Shown piece after piece: positions 14,167 through 15,980 of a stretch of 15,980 nt of DNA. The stretch lies in NCBI GenBank assembly GCA_900552015.1, contig URXY01000047.1, forward strand, positions 1-15,980, read 5' to 3'. Position numbers and translations under genes: made by a program. The notes under the pieces are model-generated. The model saw nothing but the letters and a program-made list of their open reading frames with translations, had not been told where the DNA came from and searched no databases. Numbering within the stretch: position 1 is the stretch's first letter; the number at the start of each line of letters is the position of its first letter. The stretch is from an uncultured Eubacteriales bacterium (GTDB taxonomy: Bacteria > Bacillota > Clostridia > Oscillospirales > Oscillospiraceae).

Positions 14167-14200
14167 AAGGGCGGGAGCATAGCTCCCGCCCTTCCTTTAT
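14167..14200 (+). terminator. Intrinsic terminator after the stalk-domain gene
   Basis: Twelve perfect pairs (AAGGGCGGGAGC at 14167-14178, complement at 14182-14193) close a 3-base loop, followed by CCTTTATTAT. The stem equals the core of the terminator at 13471-13505. On the - strand no T-run follows, so it is unlikely to end the oleate hydratase transcript by itself. Confidence 0.82.
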
Positions 14201-14231
14201 TATCCTTGCTATCCTGCTTGCCGGTTTTCTT

Positions 14232-15980
14232 TTAGATGACGCCATACTCCTTGAGGAGCTTTTCGATGTCGGTGCCTTCGATCTTGCCGAGGGCCTTCTT
14301 GACGGCCATCTTTTCCATAAAGCCCATGTCCATGTCGGTGGCCTTCTTGCCGTCGCGCAGCTTGACGGTGGCATTGAGCAGGTCGCGCACATCATACACG
14401 CTGCCCCAGACCTCGGGCACGCCGCGGTCGACGTTCAGCAGGGTGTAGACGGACTCCATACCCGTGCGCATGGAATACTCGGTGGTGAAGATGGTGTCGC
14501 GCGGGGTCTCAGCAAACTGGCCGAGGAAGGCGAAGTTCACGCTGCCGTCAGGCACGACCTTGGGGCGGTCACCGTAGGCGCGCGGCATGAAGAACGCATC
14601 GATATACGGCATCATGACGGGCACGGTGTTGGCGCTGTTGGTCGCGAGGTCTTCGATCTGATCCTCGGGCACGCCGATGTGGTACAGCCACTCCATGCAG
14701 ATCTCCTTGCCGGTGCACTCGCGCATGGGCTTTTTGATATAATCGCCCGGCTTGTCGGTGAAGAGGGAGTAGACCCAGACGAGGCAGTGGTCCTTGGGCT
14801 GGTCGCGGAACTGCGGTTGGCGGTTGATCGTCCAGCTCATGAGCCACGAGGAATCCTTCACGGTGACGATGCCGCCGGTGACGACATGGCCGGTGAACGG
14901 GTCGCGCTTGCAGATGTTCTTGATATAGGGGATGATCTTCTGGTCGAGCGTCTCCACGGTCGCGCTCATCCAGTTGGTCTTTTCGGGGTCAGAGCAGAAC
15001 TTGTCCGGATGACCGAATGCCGGGTCCTGCGCGGCGATCTTCCGCCACATGTCCCAGCCGCCGCCCGGCTTCAGCTCGGTGTTGTAGGCCGCCGGCTCGT
15101 TCTGGCTGCCCATCGAAGAATTTTCGACGCAGCCGCCGTTCGTGATGAACACAAGGTCGTTTTCGGTGAGGTCGATGTGCTCTTCCTTGCCGTCGCGCAG
15201 CGTGTCGATGCGCGTTGCAAGCTTGCGCTGTTCGTTACAGTCAAACTCGACGTTTGTGACCTTCACGCCGAAGTGAAACTGCACGCCGTAGCTTTCAAGG
15301 TACTTCACCATCGGCAGAATCATGGATTCATACTGGTTGTACTTTGTAAAGCGCAGTGCCTTGAAATCCGGCAGACCGCCGATGTGGTGGATAAAGCGCT
15401 GGATGTACAGCTTCATCTCGAGTGCGGAGTGCCAGTTTTCAAAGGCGAACATCGTGCGCCAGTAGAGCCAGAAGTTGGAGTTCAGCACCTCGTCGTCGAA
15501 TACGTCCGTAATGCGCTTGTTCTGTAAATCTTCGTTCGGCGTGAAGAACAGCTTCATGATCTCCATAGCGCCCTTATCGGAAATATCAAACTTACCGTCC
15601 GTGTAGGCGTCCTCGCCGCGGTTCACGGTCGCGCGGCACAGGGAGTAGTTCGGGTCTTCTTTGTTAAGCCAGTAATATTCGTCCAAAACGGAAACGCCCT
15701 CGGTCTCAATGGACGGAATGGAACGGAACAGGTCCCACATGACTTCAAAGTGGTTGTCCATTTCACGGCCGCCGCGCATCACATAGCCGACGTTTTCAAA
15801 TTTCCAGCCGTCGCATGCGCCGCCCGCGAGCTGCTCTTTTTCGAGGATGTGCACATGCTCGCCTTTCATCTGGCCGTCGCGCACCAGGTAGCACGCTGCT
15901 GTAAGGGCTGCCAGACCGCTGCCGACGATATACGCCGATTTTTGGTCTACGCCCTCCGGCTTCTTCGGTCTTGCAAATGC
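14232..15980 (-). CDS. ohyA: Oleate hydratase (myosin-cross-reactive antigen family), 5' partial
   Basis: An FAD flavoenzyme that adds water across the cis-9 double bond of oleate, giving 10-hydroxystearate, and acts on related unsaturated fatty acids. The frame is open to the right window edge, so the first few residues are missing; 582 residues are visible of a family of about 590. Near the edge is the Rossmann FAD site YIVGSGLAALTAACYLVRDG (about 15930-15870). Family blocks follow: HILEKEQLAGGACDGW, YVMRGGREMDNHFE, WRTMFAFENWHSALEMKLYI, RFIHHIGGLPDF, FITNGGCVENSSMGSQNEP, and the C-terminal FLGQFAETPRDTIFTTEYSM. The GTG at 15884 lies after the FAD motif and cannot be the start. In gut bacteria the enzyme detoxifies host or dietary unsaturated fatty acids. 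The promoter lies outside the window; no strong - strand terminator is seen at 14160-14231. Confidence 0.95.
   Translation of the reverse strand, partial: AFARPKKPEGVDQKSAYIVGSGLAALTAACYLVRDGQMKGEHVHILEKEQLAGGACDGWKFENVGYVMRGGREMDNHFEVMWDLFRSIPSIETEGVSVLDEYYWLNKEDPNYSLCRATVNRGEDAYTDGKFDISDKGAMEIMKLFFTPNEDLQNKRITDVFDDEVLNSNFWLYWRTMFAFENWHSALEMKLYIQRFIHHIGGLPDFKALRFTKYNQYESMILPMVKYLESYGVQFHFGVKVTNVEFDCNEQRKLATRIDTLRDGKEEHIDLTENDLVFITNGGCVENSSMGSQNEPAAYNTELKPGGGWDMWRKIAAQDPAFGHPDKFCSDPEKTNWMSATVETLDQKIIPYIKNICKRDPFTGHVVTGGIVTVKDSSWLMSWTINRQPQFRDQPKDHCLVWVYSLFTDKPGDYIKKPMRECTGKEICMEWLYHIGVPEDQIEDLATNSANTVPVMMPYIDAFFMPRAYGDRPKVVPDGSVNFAFLGQFAETPRDTIFTTEYSMRTGMESVYTLLNVDRGVPEVWGSVYDVRDLLNATVKLRDGKKATDMDMGFMEKMAVKKALGKIEGTDIEKLLKEYGVI

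Noticed and set aside
14679..15527. Open frame of 282 codons opposite oleate hydratase
   Set aside because: Shadow frame; the - strand carries all family motifs of oleate hydratase.

Overview
The window is high-GC, densely packed bacterial chromosome. It looks like a gut-type Clostridia member of the Oscillospiraceae/Ruminococcaceae kind: consensus AGGAGG ribosome sites, SigA-type promoters, intrinsic terminators after most genes, two SLH-anchored surface proteins, a stalk-domain protein and a c-di-GMP-I riboswitch. The taxon is inferred from gene content only. No tRNA, rRNA, CRISPR array, insertion sequence or phage gene was seen.

Left part (1-2170, + strand): the 3' end of a NitT/TauT-type ABC importer operon (binding protein cut by the window edge, permease, short ATPase), closed by a two-way terminator. 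Next (2188-4062, - strand) is a MarR regulator translationally coupled to a MATE efflux pump. The pump starts at a TTG beside a perfect Shine-Dalgarno sequence, and the unit is driven by a strong promoter whose -10 lies inside a perfect palindrome, probably the MarR operator.

Middle (4077-8250): an unrecognised membrane protein (4149-5006) and an 894-residue secreted beta-helix/SLH surface protein (5126-7810), both on the - strand. They have near-identical promoters (39 of 40 bases shared). The surface protein gene has a leader of about 330 bases carrying a clear c-di-GMP-I (GEMM-I) aptamer followed by a candidate terminator, so this wall protein is probably under second-messenger control. 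Its ligand-facing half is clearly lower in GC than its SLH half. Back to back with that promoter is a DUF2130 coiled-coil protein (8250-9485, +).

Right part (9488-15980): a second SLH protein with a Cthe_2159-like beta-helix (9522-11332, -), broken by one frameshift, behind a region of 11-bp-spaced half-sites that looks like a response-regulator target. Then a SatA-like acetyltransferase (11536-12068, -), also broken by a single missing base in a homopolymer, lies downstream of a histidine phosphatase-GNAT fusion (12094-13137, -). On the + strand follow a 56-residue membrane peptide and a secreted stalk-domain protein, each ended by almost the same hairpin terminator. The window closes with most of an oleate hydratase gene (14232 to the right edge, -).

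Genes face each other or away from each other in small units, and no single pathway ties the window together. The common theme is the cell surface and response to outside chemistry: import, drug efflux, antibiotic acetylation, wall-anchored proteins and fatty-acid hydration.
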